Source: Corynebacterium confusum
GTDB lineage: Bacteria; Actinomycetota; Actinomycetes; Mycobacteriales; Mycobacteriaceae
Direction: 5' to 3'
Assembly: GCF_030408715.1 (NCBI RefSeq)
Contig: NZ_CP047202.1
Location: 434,001 to 498,000 of the forward strand
Length of the DNA: 64,000 bases
The position numbers and the translations under genes are program-made. The notes beneath the pieces were generated by a model, which did not search any database, was not told the DNA's origin, and saw nothing but the letters and a program-made list of their open reading frames with translations. Of this stretch, positions 9,364 through 18,058 are shown one piece after another (position 1 is the stretch's first letter; each line of letters begins with the position of its first letter).

Positions 9364-10839
9364 ATGGCAGATACCACAACGCAGCGAGCAGCGATCTACG
9401 CACGTATTTCACTCGATAAGCAGGAAGAAGCAGGTGTCAAGCGGCAGATTCACTTAGCCACTAAGCAGGCTGAGGCCGACGAAGCCGAGAGCGTCGCTAC
9501 TTACGTGGACAACAACATCTCTGCGTTCTCTGGTGAGTACAGGCCTGAGTACGACAAGCTGATCCACGCTATTGAGAGCCGCGAGATTGACGTTGTCTAC
9601 GTCTATGCACTCGACAGGCTGACCCGCCGGACTAAAGACACCCTCGCGTTGTTCGAGTTATGCGAGAAGCACAACGTCACCGTCAAAGCGAACCGGGGCT
9701 ACAACATCGATCCAAGCGATCCTGCGTCGAGGCTCACCATCGTCATCCTCGGTCTCATCGCTGAGCAGGAGTCTATTGATAGAGCAGCCCGCATCCGCGC
9801 TGCATACGAGGACCGTGCTCGTACAGGCCGTCCCAAAACAGGCGGACGCCGCATGTTCGGTTACGAGGCTGATGCTGTAACCGTCATTGACGAAGAGGCT
9901 CAAGCCATCCTCGACGCTGCGGCAATGGTTATCGCTGGCAAGACCCTGCGTGAAACGGTGCGCGAGATCTTTCATACAAGGAATCTCCCCGCCACGTCCG
10001 GCCGCCCCATGACGGCCCCTACGCTGCGTGACATTCTGCTTAACCCTCGTGTGCGTGGCTTAAGTACGTTCAACCCCACCGATCCTGATACAGGCTTCCG
10101 TCTTGTAAAAGATCGTCAGGTCGTCGGCAGGGGAACATGGCCCGCGATCATCGACGAAGCCACTGGCGAGAAGCTTGATGCGGTGCTCCGTGATCCGTCC
10201 CGGCGGCGCTCACATAGCGGGAATGCACCGCGCTACTTCTTAGCATCAGTGCTCACCTGCACCTGCGGAGATCCGATGTATGCGCGCAGCCGAAGGAATA
10301 AGGCAGGCGAGCCGCGCCGGTACTACACGTGCAAACGGTCCGAACCTGGTGGTACACACGTGTCCATCGGCGCTGAGGTGGACGACCTCATCGAAGCTGT
10401 CATCCTCAAGCGCATGGCGCAGCCAGATGCCGTGGATGCACTACGCAACGCCTTAACGCCGGAGGATGACGGTCTTACCGAGCAGCTACAGGAGCTTGCA
10501 GGCGAGCGAAACGTGCTGCTAGCGCGCCGAGAACAGATCGAAGAAGCGATCATCGCTGCAGATGTTGATATGTCCACATTCGCGCGCGTGTCGAAGAAAA
10601 TCGAAGATCAAATCTCCACTATCGACGAGAAGATGCGCGAGCTGACCACAAGCCGCGACGCTGATCCCCTTGCCGTAGAACTGGCCGACGGCCCTGACTT
10701 CGCTGAGTGGTGGGGTAGCGCTTCCGTTGAAGACAAGCGCAGGCTGACCCGGCTGCTCATGGAAATCTGTATCCTGCCAGGCAAGGCTGGAGCGAAGAAA
10801 TTCGATCCGCACCGTGTGAAGATCGCCTGGCGGCAGTAA
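9364..10839 (+). CDS. Large serine integrase
   Basis: Site-specific recombinase that integrates and excises the element. The 491-residue protein has the resolvase catalytic domain (AAIYARISLDKQEE, nucleophile Ser16; ALDRLTRRTKD), a recombinase domain (about residues 160-260), a zinc ribbon with CTCGDPMY and YYTCKR, and a coiled-coil region (about 370-430) typical of large serine integrases. The ATG at 9364 gives the family start; a GTG 24 bases earlier is in frame. It abuts attL, the usual position, and is the only gene here able to explain the AA-core junctions. Confidence 0.93.
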   Translation: MADTTTQRAAIYARISLDKQEEAGVKRQIHLATKQAEADEAESVATYVDNNISAFSGEYRPEYDKLIHAIESREIDVVYVYALDRLTRRTKDTLALFELCEKHNVTVKANRGYNIDPSDPASRLTIVILGLIAEQESIDRAARIRAAYEDRARTGRPKTGGRRMFGYEADAVTVIDEEAQAILDAAAMVIAGKTLRETVREIFHTRNLPATSGRPMTAPTLRDILLNPRVRGLSTFNPTDPDTGFRLVKDRQVVGRGTWPAIIDEATGEKLDAVLRDPSRRRSHSGNAPRYFLASVLTCTCGDPMYARSRRNKAGEPRRYYTCKRSEPGGTHVSIGAEVDDLIEAVILKRMAQPDAVDALRNALTPEDDGLTEQLQELAGERNVLLARREQIEEAIIAADVDMSTFARVSKKIEDQISTIDEKMRELTTSRDADPLAVELADGPDFAEWWGSASVEDKRRLTRLLMEICILPGKAGAKKFDPHRVKIAWRQ

Positions 10840-11156
10840 CTGTCTGCGAAGCGCGTCTATGGGGGAACGCCACGGGAGCGGGCAGTTCGGGGGGAGACCT
10901 GCCTCTGTGCCGGGGGGGACACGCTCAACCGTGACGCTCCCGGGTGAATTATGACACGGCTGCTGCCCCTGCGCATGTCGAGCAGCCGAAAGAAAAACTT
11001 TGCTGTACGGTATCGTTAATTGGTTAGTTGTGTTACACTATCTATAACGTACAACGATCTCGTACACTTTTATCCTGCTGCTCCGTGCTCACTACAGCAC
11101 TGCAGTGGCGGGGTGTACGGAATCGACCGATTTGTAGCTGGAAGGGAAACAGCATC
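10840..11156. other. Intergenic region between integrase and RM genes
   Basis: No supported gene. It holds a dyad GGCTGCT (10958-10964) / AGCAGCC (10981-10987) that could end integrase transcription, a wider CGGGAGCG/CGCTCCCG pair, and an AT-rich promoter-like segment nearer the RM gene. Confidence 0.5.
11020..11048 (+). promoter_or_regulatory. Candidate vegetative promoter of the RM operon
   Basis: TTGGTT and TATAAC are separated by exactly 17 bases, upstream of the type IIB RM gene. The placement is reasonable, but the call rests on sequence match only. Confidence 0.4.
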
Positions 11157-13118
11157 GTGTCACGTATAACGATAGTTGATACTGTTGGGAAGGATTTTGT
11201 AGCGTCCAATATCGAGGAAGGTGAATTTAGCTACGTCAAGCAGGCTGGCACAAAGGAAAAGCTTGCGCGGCTACTTGGGCGTACACCCATCCATTACAAA
11301 CTTGACATCCGGTTCTTCGATGAGGAATCAAATACGGCTGTGCTGATTGAGACTAAACAGCGCTATGACGATGGCGACGTAGCCCAACTCCGCGAGTATG
11401 TGGACGAAGAAAAAGCGTTGTTTCCTAACAACAAGATCATTGCCATCCTCGCCAACACGACTAACGAAGAGCTTCGCGTGTGGAAGAACAACGTCGATGA
11501 CGAGTCTGAGATGCCAGGCGAGACGGCCATCGACACCATGTCATATTACGTCTCACTCTTCGAGGCGAGCCGTCAGAATAACCGCGAGCAGGTGCTCCGT
11601 AACACCTACGCACTCAACGAGCTGCTGCATAAGAAGGACATCGACGAGAAGCTGCGCAGCCAGTTTGTCGGCACCACACTGCTTTATGTTAAGGACTTCG
11701 TAAATAAGCTCGGTATCTCTGAAATTAATGAGGAGACCGCTGTACAGCTACGTGAACGCTGGGCAGTGTTCACTGCAGATCAGATTCGTACCGGCATTGA
11801 GACGACACTGGACAACCTTCTCGACGGCTCAGATAACAAGGCTAAGAAGATCGAGCTTCTGCGATCCAACGTTGTTTTGGATCAGAAGGTGCGTGCTCTC
11901 AAGCTTGATGACTGGCTCGACATTCTTATCGACATCGTCACTGGTATCTACGCCTACATCGACGAGGACAGTTCTGAGGGACAAGACCTGTTGAACCTGT
12001 TCTTCATTGCATTTAACAAGTACACCGGTAAGGCTGATAAGAACCAGGCCTTCACACCTGACCACATCACTGAGTTTGCGTGCCGTGTAACCGAGGTTAA
12101 TCGCAACACGCGTCTCTTCGACGGTGCGTGTGGCTCCGGTTCCTTCCTTGTACAGGGCATGGTAAAAGCCCTGGCAGACTGCACCAAGATGAACGGCACG
12201 CAGCAGCAAAAAGAAGCTCAGCAAGCAAAGATCCGCCGCGAGCATATCTACGGTGTTGAGATTGAGGAAAAAGCCTACGGCCTGTCCACGACCAACATGC
12301 TGATCCACGGCGATGGTAACTCGAACATCAAACTTGGGAACCTATTCAAGTCAAAGGACTTTCTTCAGGAGGCCAACCCTGATGTGATCCTGATGAACCC
12401 GCCGTTCAACGCCAAGCCTCGTTCTATCCCTGATCGGTATAAGACCGACTGGGGTAAGGCCAAAGACGGCAAGGAAGACCCTACTAAAGGTATGGTCTTC
12501 GTCCAGTTCATCTCTGACTGTATTGTTGAATCCAACGCAACGCGACAGAAAAATAACGAGTCCACTAAAACCGTGCGTATGGCAGTGATCCTGCCTGTTG
12601 CAGCGGCCATTGGCTCTAATAAGGTTCTCAAGGAAACCAAGCGGCGTCTGCTCGTTAACAACACGCTTGAGGCGGTATTTACGCTGCCCAACGAGATTTT
12701 CTACCCCGGTGCCTCGGCATCCGCCTGCATGATGGTGTTCACACTTGGCAAACCTCACTATGACGGTAACGAGCCAGCTAAGGACACGTTCTTTGGATAC
12801 TACAAGGACGATGCTCATATAAAGAAGAAGAACCTCGGTCGTATTGAACAATTTGACGAGAAGAACGCGAGTAAATGGAAGGCTGTGGAGGAGGAATGGC
12901 TCAAGCTCTACCGCAACAAGACAGTCAAGGCCGGTATGTCCGCTATGCATCCTGTGACGCACGAGGACGAGTGGCTCGTTGAGGCCTACATGGAAACTGA
13001 CTATTCGACGCTTACTGCTGACGACTTCCAGCAGACTCTGAACAACTATCTCGCCTACCTCGTGAAAGAAGGGGTCGTGGTTGAGGGGGACTCTGCTTCG
13101 AGAGGTGATGTTTTATGA
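11157..13118 (+). CDS. Type IIB (BcgI-like) restriction-modification A subunit: nuclease-methyltransferase
   Basis: One 653-residue chain joins an N-terminal PD-(D/E)xK nuclease domain (Asp50, then Glu65-Thr-Lys67 in VLIETKQ) to an N6-adenine methyltransferase domain with the SAM motif FDGACGSGSF (321-330) and catalytic NPPF (414-417). Size, domain order and the following S-like gene match BcgI A/B systems rather than three-gene type I systems; no translocase (hsdR) gene is present. The start is a GTG with GGAAGGGA about 10 bases upstream. The stop overlaps the next ATG (ATGA). Confidence 0.85.
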   Translation: MSRITIVDTVGKDFVASNIEEGEFSYVKQAGTKEKLARLLGRTPIHYKLDIRFFDEESNTAVLIETKQRYDDGDVAQLREYVDEEKALFPNNKIIAILANTTNEELRVWKNNVDDESEMPGETAIDTMSYYVSLFEASRQNNREQVLRNTYALNELLHKKDIDEKLRSQFVGTTLLYVKDFVNKLGISEINEETAVQLRERWAVFTADQIRTGIETTLDNLLDGSDNKAKKIELLRSNVVLDQKVRALKLDDWLDILIDIVTGIYAYIDEDSSEGQDLLNLFFIAFNKYTGKADKNQAFTPDHITEFACRVTEVNRNTRLFDGACGSGSFLVQGMVKALADCTKMNGTQQQKEAQQAKIRREHIYGVEIEEKAYGLSTTNMLIHGDGNSNIKLGNLFKSKDFLQEANPDVILMNPPFNAKPRSIPDRYKTDWGKAKDGKEDPTKGMVFVQFISDCIVESNATRQKNNESTKTVRMAVILPVAAAIGSNKVLKETKRRLLVNNTLEAVFTLPNEIFYPGASASACMMVFTLGKPHYDGNEPAKDTFFGYYKDDAHIKKKNLGRIEQFDEKNASKWKAVEEEWLKLYRNKTVKAGMSAMHPVTHEDEWLVEAYMETDYSTLTADDFQQTLNNYLAYLVKEGVVVEGDSASRGDVL

Positions 13119-14266
13119 GAATCGACACGTCGACCTGGTGCAGTTTTACTGTCGAGTCACTTTTCACTATTCGCAACGGCCGGGGTATTACCGTCAGTGA
13201 GATTGAAGAAAACCCTGGCCACCTCAACGCTGTACAAAGCGGTGAGGAGAACAATGGTGTTATCGGGAAGATTAGTCTGGAGTATTGTCGGGAAAACGAT
13301 TATGTGTTTACGAAGAGACCTTGCTTAACAGTGGCTAGAACTGGTTCAGCCGGATTTGTCTCTTTTCAGGCAGATGGTTGTGTTGTGGGTGACTCAGCCA
13401 AGATACTGCATCCGCGTTATGAAAATACGTCTACGGCCATCTACATTTTTCTTCAAACGATTCTGAACGCGAACCGTTTCAAATTTAGCTATGGCAGAAA
13501 AGTCACTGAAGAAAAATATCTGCGGGAGTTGGTATCCCTCCCCGTTAAAAAGGATTCCTCCGGTGAGCCAATTATCGATCCAGATAGTCCGTACAGCTCC
13601 GAGGGATACCTCCCGGACTGGCAGTTCATGGAAGACTATATTAAGAGTCTTGATCACAAACCGTTAAGCACCCGCAATAAAGTGCGTTCGATGCCCAAGT
13701 GGGATGAGTTTACCTGGCGGAGTTTTTCGGTAGGGTCGATATTCTCCATCCGTAACGGTCGGGGCATTACCGTAAGTGAAATAGAGGAAAACCCCGGCAA
13801 CCTTAACGCTGTGCAAAGCGGTGAAGAAAATAATGGTGCTATTGGGAAAATTAGCTTAGATTTCTGCCGAGAAAACAACTATGTATTTACAGAGCGCCCC
13901 TGCCTAACCGTGGCGAGAACGGGTTCGGCAGGTTTTGTCTCTTTTCAAGCAGATGGTTGTGTTGTGGGGGATTCCGCCAAGATACTGCAACCTCGTTATG
14001 AAAACCTTTCTACGGCCAGCTATCTTTTTCTTCAAACGGTTTTGAATCAGAACCGTTTTAAATTCAGTTACGGACGAAAAGTCACCGAAGAAAAGTACCT
14101 CACTGACGTGATAAGCCTGCCTGTCAAAATCGATGGTTCAGGTAAACTCATTATCCGCCCCAACAGCCCTTATAGCCCTGAAGGATACGTTCCCGACTGG
14201 CAGTTTATGGAGGACTATATCCGTTCACTGCCTTACGGCGACCGCATTCCCGAGGATGGTGATTAA
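13115..14266 (+). CDS. Specificity (B) subunit with two near-identical target recognition domains
   Basis: DNA-specificity subunit for the preceding nuclease-methyltransferase. The 383 residues are two tandem HsdS-like recognition domains (about 10-175 and 205-370) that are roughly 80 percent identical: both carry IRNGRGITVSEIEENPG, LNAVQSGEENNG, CLTVARTGSAGFVSFQADG and FKFSYGRKVTEEKYL, and both end in PDWQFMEDYI. Most HsdS and BcgB proteins have two different domains. Identical domains predict recognition of a symmetric bipartite site with the same half-site in inverted orientation. Confidence 0.85.
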   Translation: MRIDTSTWCSFTVESLFTIRNGRGITVSEIEENPGHLNAVQSGEENNGVIGKISLEYCRENDYVFTKRPCLTVARTGSAGFVSFQADGCVVGDSAKILHPRYENTSTAIYIFLQTILNANRFKFSYGRKVTEEKYLRELVSLPVKKDSSGEPIIDPDSPYSSEGYLPDWQFMEDYIKSLDHKPLSTRNKVRSMPKWDEFTWRSFSVGSIFSIRNGRGITVSEIEENPGNLNAVQSGEENNGAIGKISLDFCRENNYVFTERPCLTVARTGSAGFVSFQADGCVVGDSAKILQPRYENLSTASYLFLQTVLNQNRFKFSYGRKVTEEKYLTDVISLPVKIDGSGKLIIRPNSPYSPEGYVPDWQFMEDYIRSLPYGDRIPEDGD

Positions 14267-14268
14267 CC

Positions 14269-14841
14269 ATGCTTATCGGTTATGCCCGTGTGTCTACGTC
14301 CAAGCAAGGGCAGTCTCTCGACACTCAGCGTGAGGCGCTTGTCGATGCTGGCTGCGATGAAAACCACATCTACTCGGATACGATCTCGGGCACCAAATGG
14401 CAACGCCCAGGCCTTGATGACGCTCTGGCCTACATGCGTCCCGACGACACGCTGGTTGTGACCAGGCTCGACCGTCTTGGTCGCAGTCTCGCGGAGACGG
14501 TCAATACCATTGCTGACCTCGCGGAACGGGACATCAACGTCAAAGTCTTGGAACCAGCACTCGACACCTCACGGCCTGCTGACAAAGTGGTCATTAACGT
14601 CATGGCCTCACTCGCTGAGTGGGAAAGAGATCTCCTGATCCAGCGCACCCGTGAAGGCGTTGCACACGCTCGCGCACAGGGCAGGGTAGCCGGCCCGAAG
14701 CCGAAGCTCAGCGATGAACAGGCCCAGGTGGCCAAAGAGTTACTCGACGGCGGCAAATCGGTGAGTGCTGTGGCACGCACATTCAACGTATCTAGGCCCA
14801 CCATTTACAGGGCCATCGAGCGCCTTGAGGCTGACGCATAA
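14269..14841 (+). CDS. Resolvase/invertase-family serine recombinase
   Basis: A 190-residue small serine recombinase: catalytic domain with IGYARVSTSKQGQS (nucleophile Ser9), VTRLDRLGRSL, and a C-terminal HTH (SVSAVARTFNVSRPTIYRAI) like Tn3 resolvases and Hin/Pin invertases. It begins 2 bp after the specificity gene, so it is probably cotranscribed with the RM genes. It may resolve element dimers. The two recognition domains next door are direct rather than inverted repeats, so classical DNA inversion of that gene is not expected. Confidence 0.88.
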   Translation: MLIGYARVSTSKQGQSLDTQREALVDAGCDENHIYSDTISGTKWQRPGLDDALAYMRPDDTLVVTRLDRLGRSLAETVNTIADLAERDINVKVLEPALDTSRPADKVVINVMASLAEWERDLLIQRTREGVAHARAQGRVAGPKPKLSDEQAQVAKELLDGGKSVSAVARTFNVSRPTIYRAIERLEADA

Positions 14842-14864
14842 CAGCCGAGACCTAGCACGAGGCT

Positions 14865-14917
14865 GCGTCGCTAGCGCTCGCACCCTGCAAGCCGGTACCA
14901 GGCAGCACTAGCGACGC
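14865..14917. repeat. 10-bp perfect inverted repeat downstream of the resolvase
   Basis: GCGTCGCTAG and CTAGCGACGC flank 33 bases. It may be a terminator stem or a recombinase site; the short distance to the resolvase suggests testing both. Confidence 0.45.
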
Positions 14918-14975
14918 CCTGAGCGCGTGGGGGTGCTGCAGGGCGCGGTAATAGCACTGCCCGGCACAGCCGGGG

Positions 14976-15011
14976 CCAAATACGGAATTGATCACACACA
15001 TCCGTATTTGG
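14976..15011 (+). promoter_or_regulatory. Dyad upstream of the DUF4192 gene
   Basis: Perfect 11-bp arms CCAAATACGGA and TCCGTATTTGG separated by 14 bases. The right arm ends just before the ribosome binding site of the next gene, so the dyad could be an operator or an RNA hairpin controlling translation. Confidence 0.5.
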
Positions 15012-15023
15012 CAAGGAGTGCTC

Positions 15024-16049
15024 ATGTCCACCTACTCGCAAACTCTTACGTCCCACGGCGAGATCCTCGCCAACATCCCCGGCATCCTGGGCTTTTATCC
15101 ACAGAACTCGCTGGTCATCTCGTTCTTTGAACGAAACAGTGACACCCCTGGTCTGCACCTGGGGCCGCTTGCCCGTCTCGACCTCGACGACGCTGTCGAG
15201 ACGCTAATCGACAACCAAGCGCAATTCTCTGCCCTGTCCGGCAGCCTCGACACCGACGCCGTCATCGCGTACGTGGTCAGCAGCAACCCATCTGCTGCCG
15301 ACGACCTGGCGGAGTTCCTGCTCAGCGAGGACTCACCACTGCCAACGGTGCTTGCCATCGTGCAGGTTCCAGAGATCACCTCTGGGACGGGATGGTGGAC
15401 TGTCTACCAGCAGCTGAGTCTGTCAGCACCGCGCAGCGGCGTAGTTAGCGAGGTGTCCAGCTCCGCTGCGCTGCAGCAGATGATCTTAGATACCGGTCAG
15501 CTACCAGCACTGTCGCGTGGTGAACTGGAGCAACGTCTCGACAGCACGGCTCACGGCATCAACGAGGCCGAGTACCAGGACATCATCGCTGATGTTGAGG
15601 CTTACGAGAAAGAGATCCACTTCCTCCGCGACGACCTGCAGCGTGAGTATGAGCAGGCCACTGTGGGGATTGCAAACCCCACTGACACACGAGCTATCCG
15701 ATCTGCGCTGAGGTGCTTCACTACTCCTATGCTGCGCGATCCACTGCTCGCAGCGCTACTGGACGAGCCAGAGCAGGGTCTTGAGTTCGCAGAACCCCTT
15801 ATGCGTACCGTGCCACGAGATTGGCTCAAGATGCGGTCGCAAATAACCGCTACCGTGGCTGTTCTCGCGCAAGCCACTGGCCAGACAGGATTTGCAGGCG
15901 TGGCAGCGAACAAAGCCACCGAGCTGAGCGAGACAGAGAACTTTCCGAACCTGGTGGCCAGGTCCCTCAACCTTGGCCTAGGCAGCAAGCTGATTACAAG
16001 CGTCAAACAGGGTGCAGAGAAGGCACACTATCTTCTGTTCGACGCTTAA
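15024..16049 (+). CDS. DUF4192 family protein
   Basis: A 341-residue protein of unknown function with the DUF4192 opening (ILANIPGILGFYPQNSLVISFFE, then PLARLDLDD) found in many actinobacterial genomes, plasmids and integrative elements. No signal peptide or TM helix is seen, so it is cytosolic. The start is chosen by AAGGAG 7 bases upstream. It is followed by a terminator and, further on, by SSB; the family often sits with plasmid maintenance genes, but no activity can be assigned. Confidence 0.8.
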   Translation: MSTYSQTLTSHGEILANIPGILGFYPQNSLVISFFERNSDTPGLHLGPLARLDLDDAVETLIDNQAQFSALSGSLDTDAVIAYVVSSNPSAADDLAEFLLSEDSPLPTVLAIVQVPEITSGTGWWTVYQQLSLSAPRSGVVSEVSSSAALQQMILDTGQLPALSRGELEQRLDSTAHGINEAEYQDIIADVEAYEKEIHFLRDDLQREYEQATVGIANPTDTRAIRSALRCFTTPMLRDPLLAALLDEPEQGLEFAEPLMRTVPRDWLKMRSQITATVAVLAQATGQTGFAGVAANKATELSETENFPNLVARSLNLGLGSKLITSVKQGAEKAHYLLFDA

Positions 16050-16056
16050 ATCTTTC

Positions 16057-16097
16057 ACCCCGTTGCAGCATGCGCTGTAGCGGGGTTTCTTTTTCTA
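16057..16097 (+). terminator. Terminator after the DUF4192 gene
   Basis: Arms ACCCCGTTGCAGC and GCTGTAGCGGGGT form a stem with a small mismatch and are followed by TTCTTTTTC. Confidence 0.75.
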
Positions 16098-16213
16098 CCA
16101 GTGCCGTGACCAGGGAAGAAGGTCATTTCCACCGAGCAGGGGAGAAGCACCTAGACAGCAGAGCTGTCTCCAGAAACCGGATTGAGAATCAATCCACGAC
16201 AAGGAGACGCATC

Positions 16214-16357
16214 ATGTACCACTACACCAGCGAAGATCTCGAACTGCTCTACATGCTCTCTGACGGCGTTGATGGCGAAGACGCCGATCCGGGGGCTACG
16301 CAGGAGCTACGCGACCTAGAAGCAGCCGGAGCACACCTGCCCTGGGCCGTGCTGTAA
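16214..16357 (+). CDS. Small acidic protein of 47 residues
   Basis: Unrecognized. The product begins MYHYTSEDLELLYMLSDGVDG and is rich in Asp and Glu, soluble, without motifs. An AAGGAGACGCATC leader gives a good ribosome site, and the gene sits between DUF4192 and ssb on the same strand. Strongly acidic small proteins on mobile elements are sometimes DNA mimics, but nothing here proves that. Confidence 0.55.
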   Translation: MYHYTSEDLELLYMLSDGVDGEDADPGATQELRDLEAAGAHLPWAVL

Positions 16358-16442
16358 CAGCACTTACAGCAGCAGCAAAGCAGCTGCTCAAACACACAAT
16401 TGAAAGACAATCACACACTCACTCATATAAGGAGAAATCACA

Positions 16443-16862
16443 ATGTCCAACCCGTTTAACAATGGCACCATCGTTGGCAACGCAGCACGCGAGCCGAAGA
16501 TCTTTGAGCACGCAAACGGCGGTGCGACGGTGAAGCTCAACGTCTACGCACGTAATACGTTCAAGAACAAGTCCACAGGCAAGGTGGAATCAGAGATTGT
16601 CGAACTCACTGGCTACGTGGCTGACGCCAAGAACCTCGGCGTCTTCGGATGCATCGGCGCTGGTGATCGCGTTGCAGTGAGCTACTCGCTGAAGACTGAC
16701 AACTACACCGATAAGGACGGCAACAAGCACTATCCGCTGGTAGCGCGCATCGACACTGTGCAGCTGATCGACTCCAAGAAGGAGTCTGAGGCACGAGCAG
16801 CACGCCGCGAGAACAGCGCAGATAACGCTGCTGCTAATGACTCTGAAGAAGTGCCGTTCTAG
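16443..16862 (+). CDS. ssb: Single-stranded DNA-binding protein
   Basis: Element-encoded SSB of 139 residues: OB fold (IVGNAAREPKIFEHANGGATVKL..., VELTGYVADAKNLGVFGCIGAGDRVAVSYSLKTDNY) and a short acidic tail ending SEEVPF, which resembles the DDDIPF protein-interaction tip of bacterial SSB. It is shorter than host SSBs. An AAGGAG site precedes the start. A dedicated SSB fits an element that encodes its own polymerase-helicase and relaxase. Confidence 0.85.
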   Translation: MSNPFNNGTIVGNAAREPKIFEHANGGATVKLNVYARNTFKNKSTGKVESEIVELTGYVADAKNLGVFGCIGAGDRVAVSYSLKTDNYTDKDGNKHYPLVARIDTVQLIDSKKESEARAARRENSADNAAANDSEEVPF

Positions 16863-16873
16863 TTGCAACAACA

Positions 16874-16905
16874 CCCCGCAGGGAAACCTGCGGGGTTATT
16901 TTTTC
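16874..16905 (+). terminator. Terminator after ssb
   Basis: CCCCGCAGG / CCTGCGGGG stem with an AAAC-type loop and a T-rich tail (TTATTTTTT). Confidence 0.85.
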
Positions 16906-17093
16906 AGCACAGACCACGCATAACGCCGTCGCCGTCCAGTACGGGAGCGCTGATACTCCTGCTCCAGACGCTCTGTCTCTACACAGTGCATTACATGAGC
17001 CATTACATGCGCTGTTTTACTGCACTGTGTACTAGCCATTCCATTACGCACTACGCTGGCGCACTTCAAGTTCATTGAAATCTTCTCAGACAT
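16896..17093 (-). CDS. Small Cys/His-containing basic protein of 65 residues
   Basis: Unrecognized. The ATG has AAGGAG 8 bases upstream, which is the main support. The product has Cys and His residues (MNLKCASV, STQCSKTAHVMAHVMHCVE) in a spacing that might bind metal, followed by a basic tail with SRTGRRRRYAW. It is divergent from the MntR-like regulator, with about 140 bp between starts. Its 3' end runs into the ssb terminator. Confidence 0.45.
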   Translation of the reverse strand: MSEKISMNLKCASVVRNGMASTQCSKTAHVMAHVMHCVETERLEQEYQRSRTGRRRRYAWSVLKK

Positions 17094-17231
17094 TAGTGGT
17101 TCTCCTTCAAGTGAAGAATGCTTTAACTGGCCCCACCTTACCGGCATTCCTCTCAAACTTGGCCTCTGTTCGCTATGAGCGTTGGGGCACAGCGCCTAAG
17201 GCGCATACGGAAGCTGGGTTAACATTTACTC

Positions 17232-17912
17232 ATGTCTGTTTCTGAGCTGTCCACCAGTACCCAGAACTATTTGAAAGCTATCTGGGGGCTAAAGGAATGG
17301 TCATCCGAGCCCGTTACCGCCACACTTATAGCGAAACAGCTGGGACTCAAGCTCTCCTCGGTCTCCGATGCAGTGCGCAAAATGTCGAAGCAAGGGCTCG
17401 TGTCACACACGCCCTATGGCTCTGTGGAGTTAACCGAACTTGGCAGGCAGTACGCATTGGTCATGGTGCGCCGCCACCGATTGCTTGAGTCTTTTTTGGT
17501 TCAAGCATTGGATTATACGTGGGACGAGGTCCATGATGAAGCCGAAAATCTTGAACACGCGGTGTCTGACATGCTCATAGAGCGCGTGGATAAGTTCCTC
17601 AATTACCCCACTAGGGATCCACACGGCGACCCTATCCCTACGGTTGATGGACAGGTCACTATCCCCAGTGCGCACCGTCTCACCGACAGCGGCGCACAAC
17701 CGCAGGTGACCGTGGAACGCATTTCTGATTCCGACCCACAACTGCTGGCCTTCCTCAAAGAGCAAGGCATCGTCATTGGGGCTGTTCTTACCACGCGCGA
17801 AGGAACGCCCTTTTCAGAATCGCTCGAAGTACAGGTAGCCGACAGTACTCAGTGGGTAGTACTTGGGCGCCCAGCTACGGACGCAGTGTTTGTAGCACAC
17901 CACAGCCTGTAG
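17232..17912 (+). CDS. MntR/DtxR-family metal-dependent transcriptional regulator
   Basis: A 226-residue DtxR-type repressor: N-terminal winged helix (TSTQNYLKAIWGL, LKLSSVSDAVRKM), dimerization domain with metal ligands, and a C-terminal SH3/FeoA-like domain (about 150-226). His82, Glu86 and His101 match the DtxR ancillary site. In the primary site Glu105 stands where DtxR has Cys102, with Glu108-His109 following, which is the manganese-type (MntR) pattern; Asn12 replaces the usual Met or Asp. It directly precedes nrdI and is the likely regulator of the RNR genes. Confidence 0.85.
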   Translation: MSVSELSTSTQNYLKAIWGLKEWSSEPVTATLIAKQLGLKLSSVSDAVRKMSKQGLVSHTPYGSVELTELGRQYALVMVRRHRLLESFLVQALDYTWDEVHDEAENLEHAVSDMLIERVDKFLNYPTRDPHGDPIPTVDGQVTIPSAHRLTDSGAQPQVTVERISDSDPQLLAFLKEQGIVIGAVLTTREGTPFSESLEVQVADSTQWVVLGRPATDAVFVAHHSL

Positions 17913-17956
17913 TCTTTCCCTTTCTCATTAATCCTGTCCCTACCTGCCCTTTTAAA

Positions 17957-17999
17957 AACTACGGTGCGGCGTAGTTTGCAACTACGGTAGTATGTAGTT
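17957..17999 (+). promoter_or_regulatory. Tandem 20-bp palindromes upstream of nrdI (candidate operator)
   Basis: Two copies of AACTAC-N8-GTAGTT, starting at 17957 and 17980 (23-bp period), sit in the 146 bp between the MntR-like gene and nrdI. A TTTGCA (17975-17980) and TTAATC (17998-18003) spaced by 17 bases overlap them and could be the promoter. The sites do not look like the DtxR box or typical NrdR boxes. Confidence 0.6.
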
Positions 18000-18058
18000 A
18001 ATCTTTTCGATCATCACCTATCCCACTTATGGCTAAGGCCAGGATGAGCAGGATTGTC

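Noticed and set aside
13115..14841. Phase-variable inversion of the specificity gene by the adjacent resolvase
   Set aside because: The two recognition domains are direct, not inverted, repeats, and no second silent specificity gene is present.
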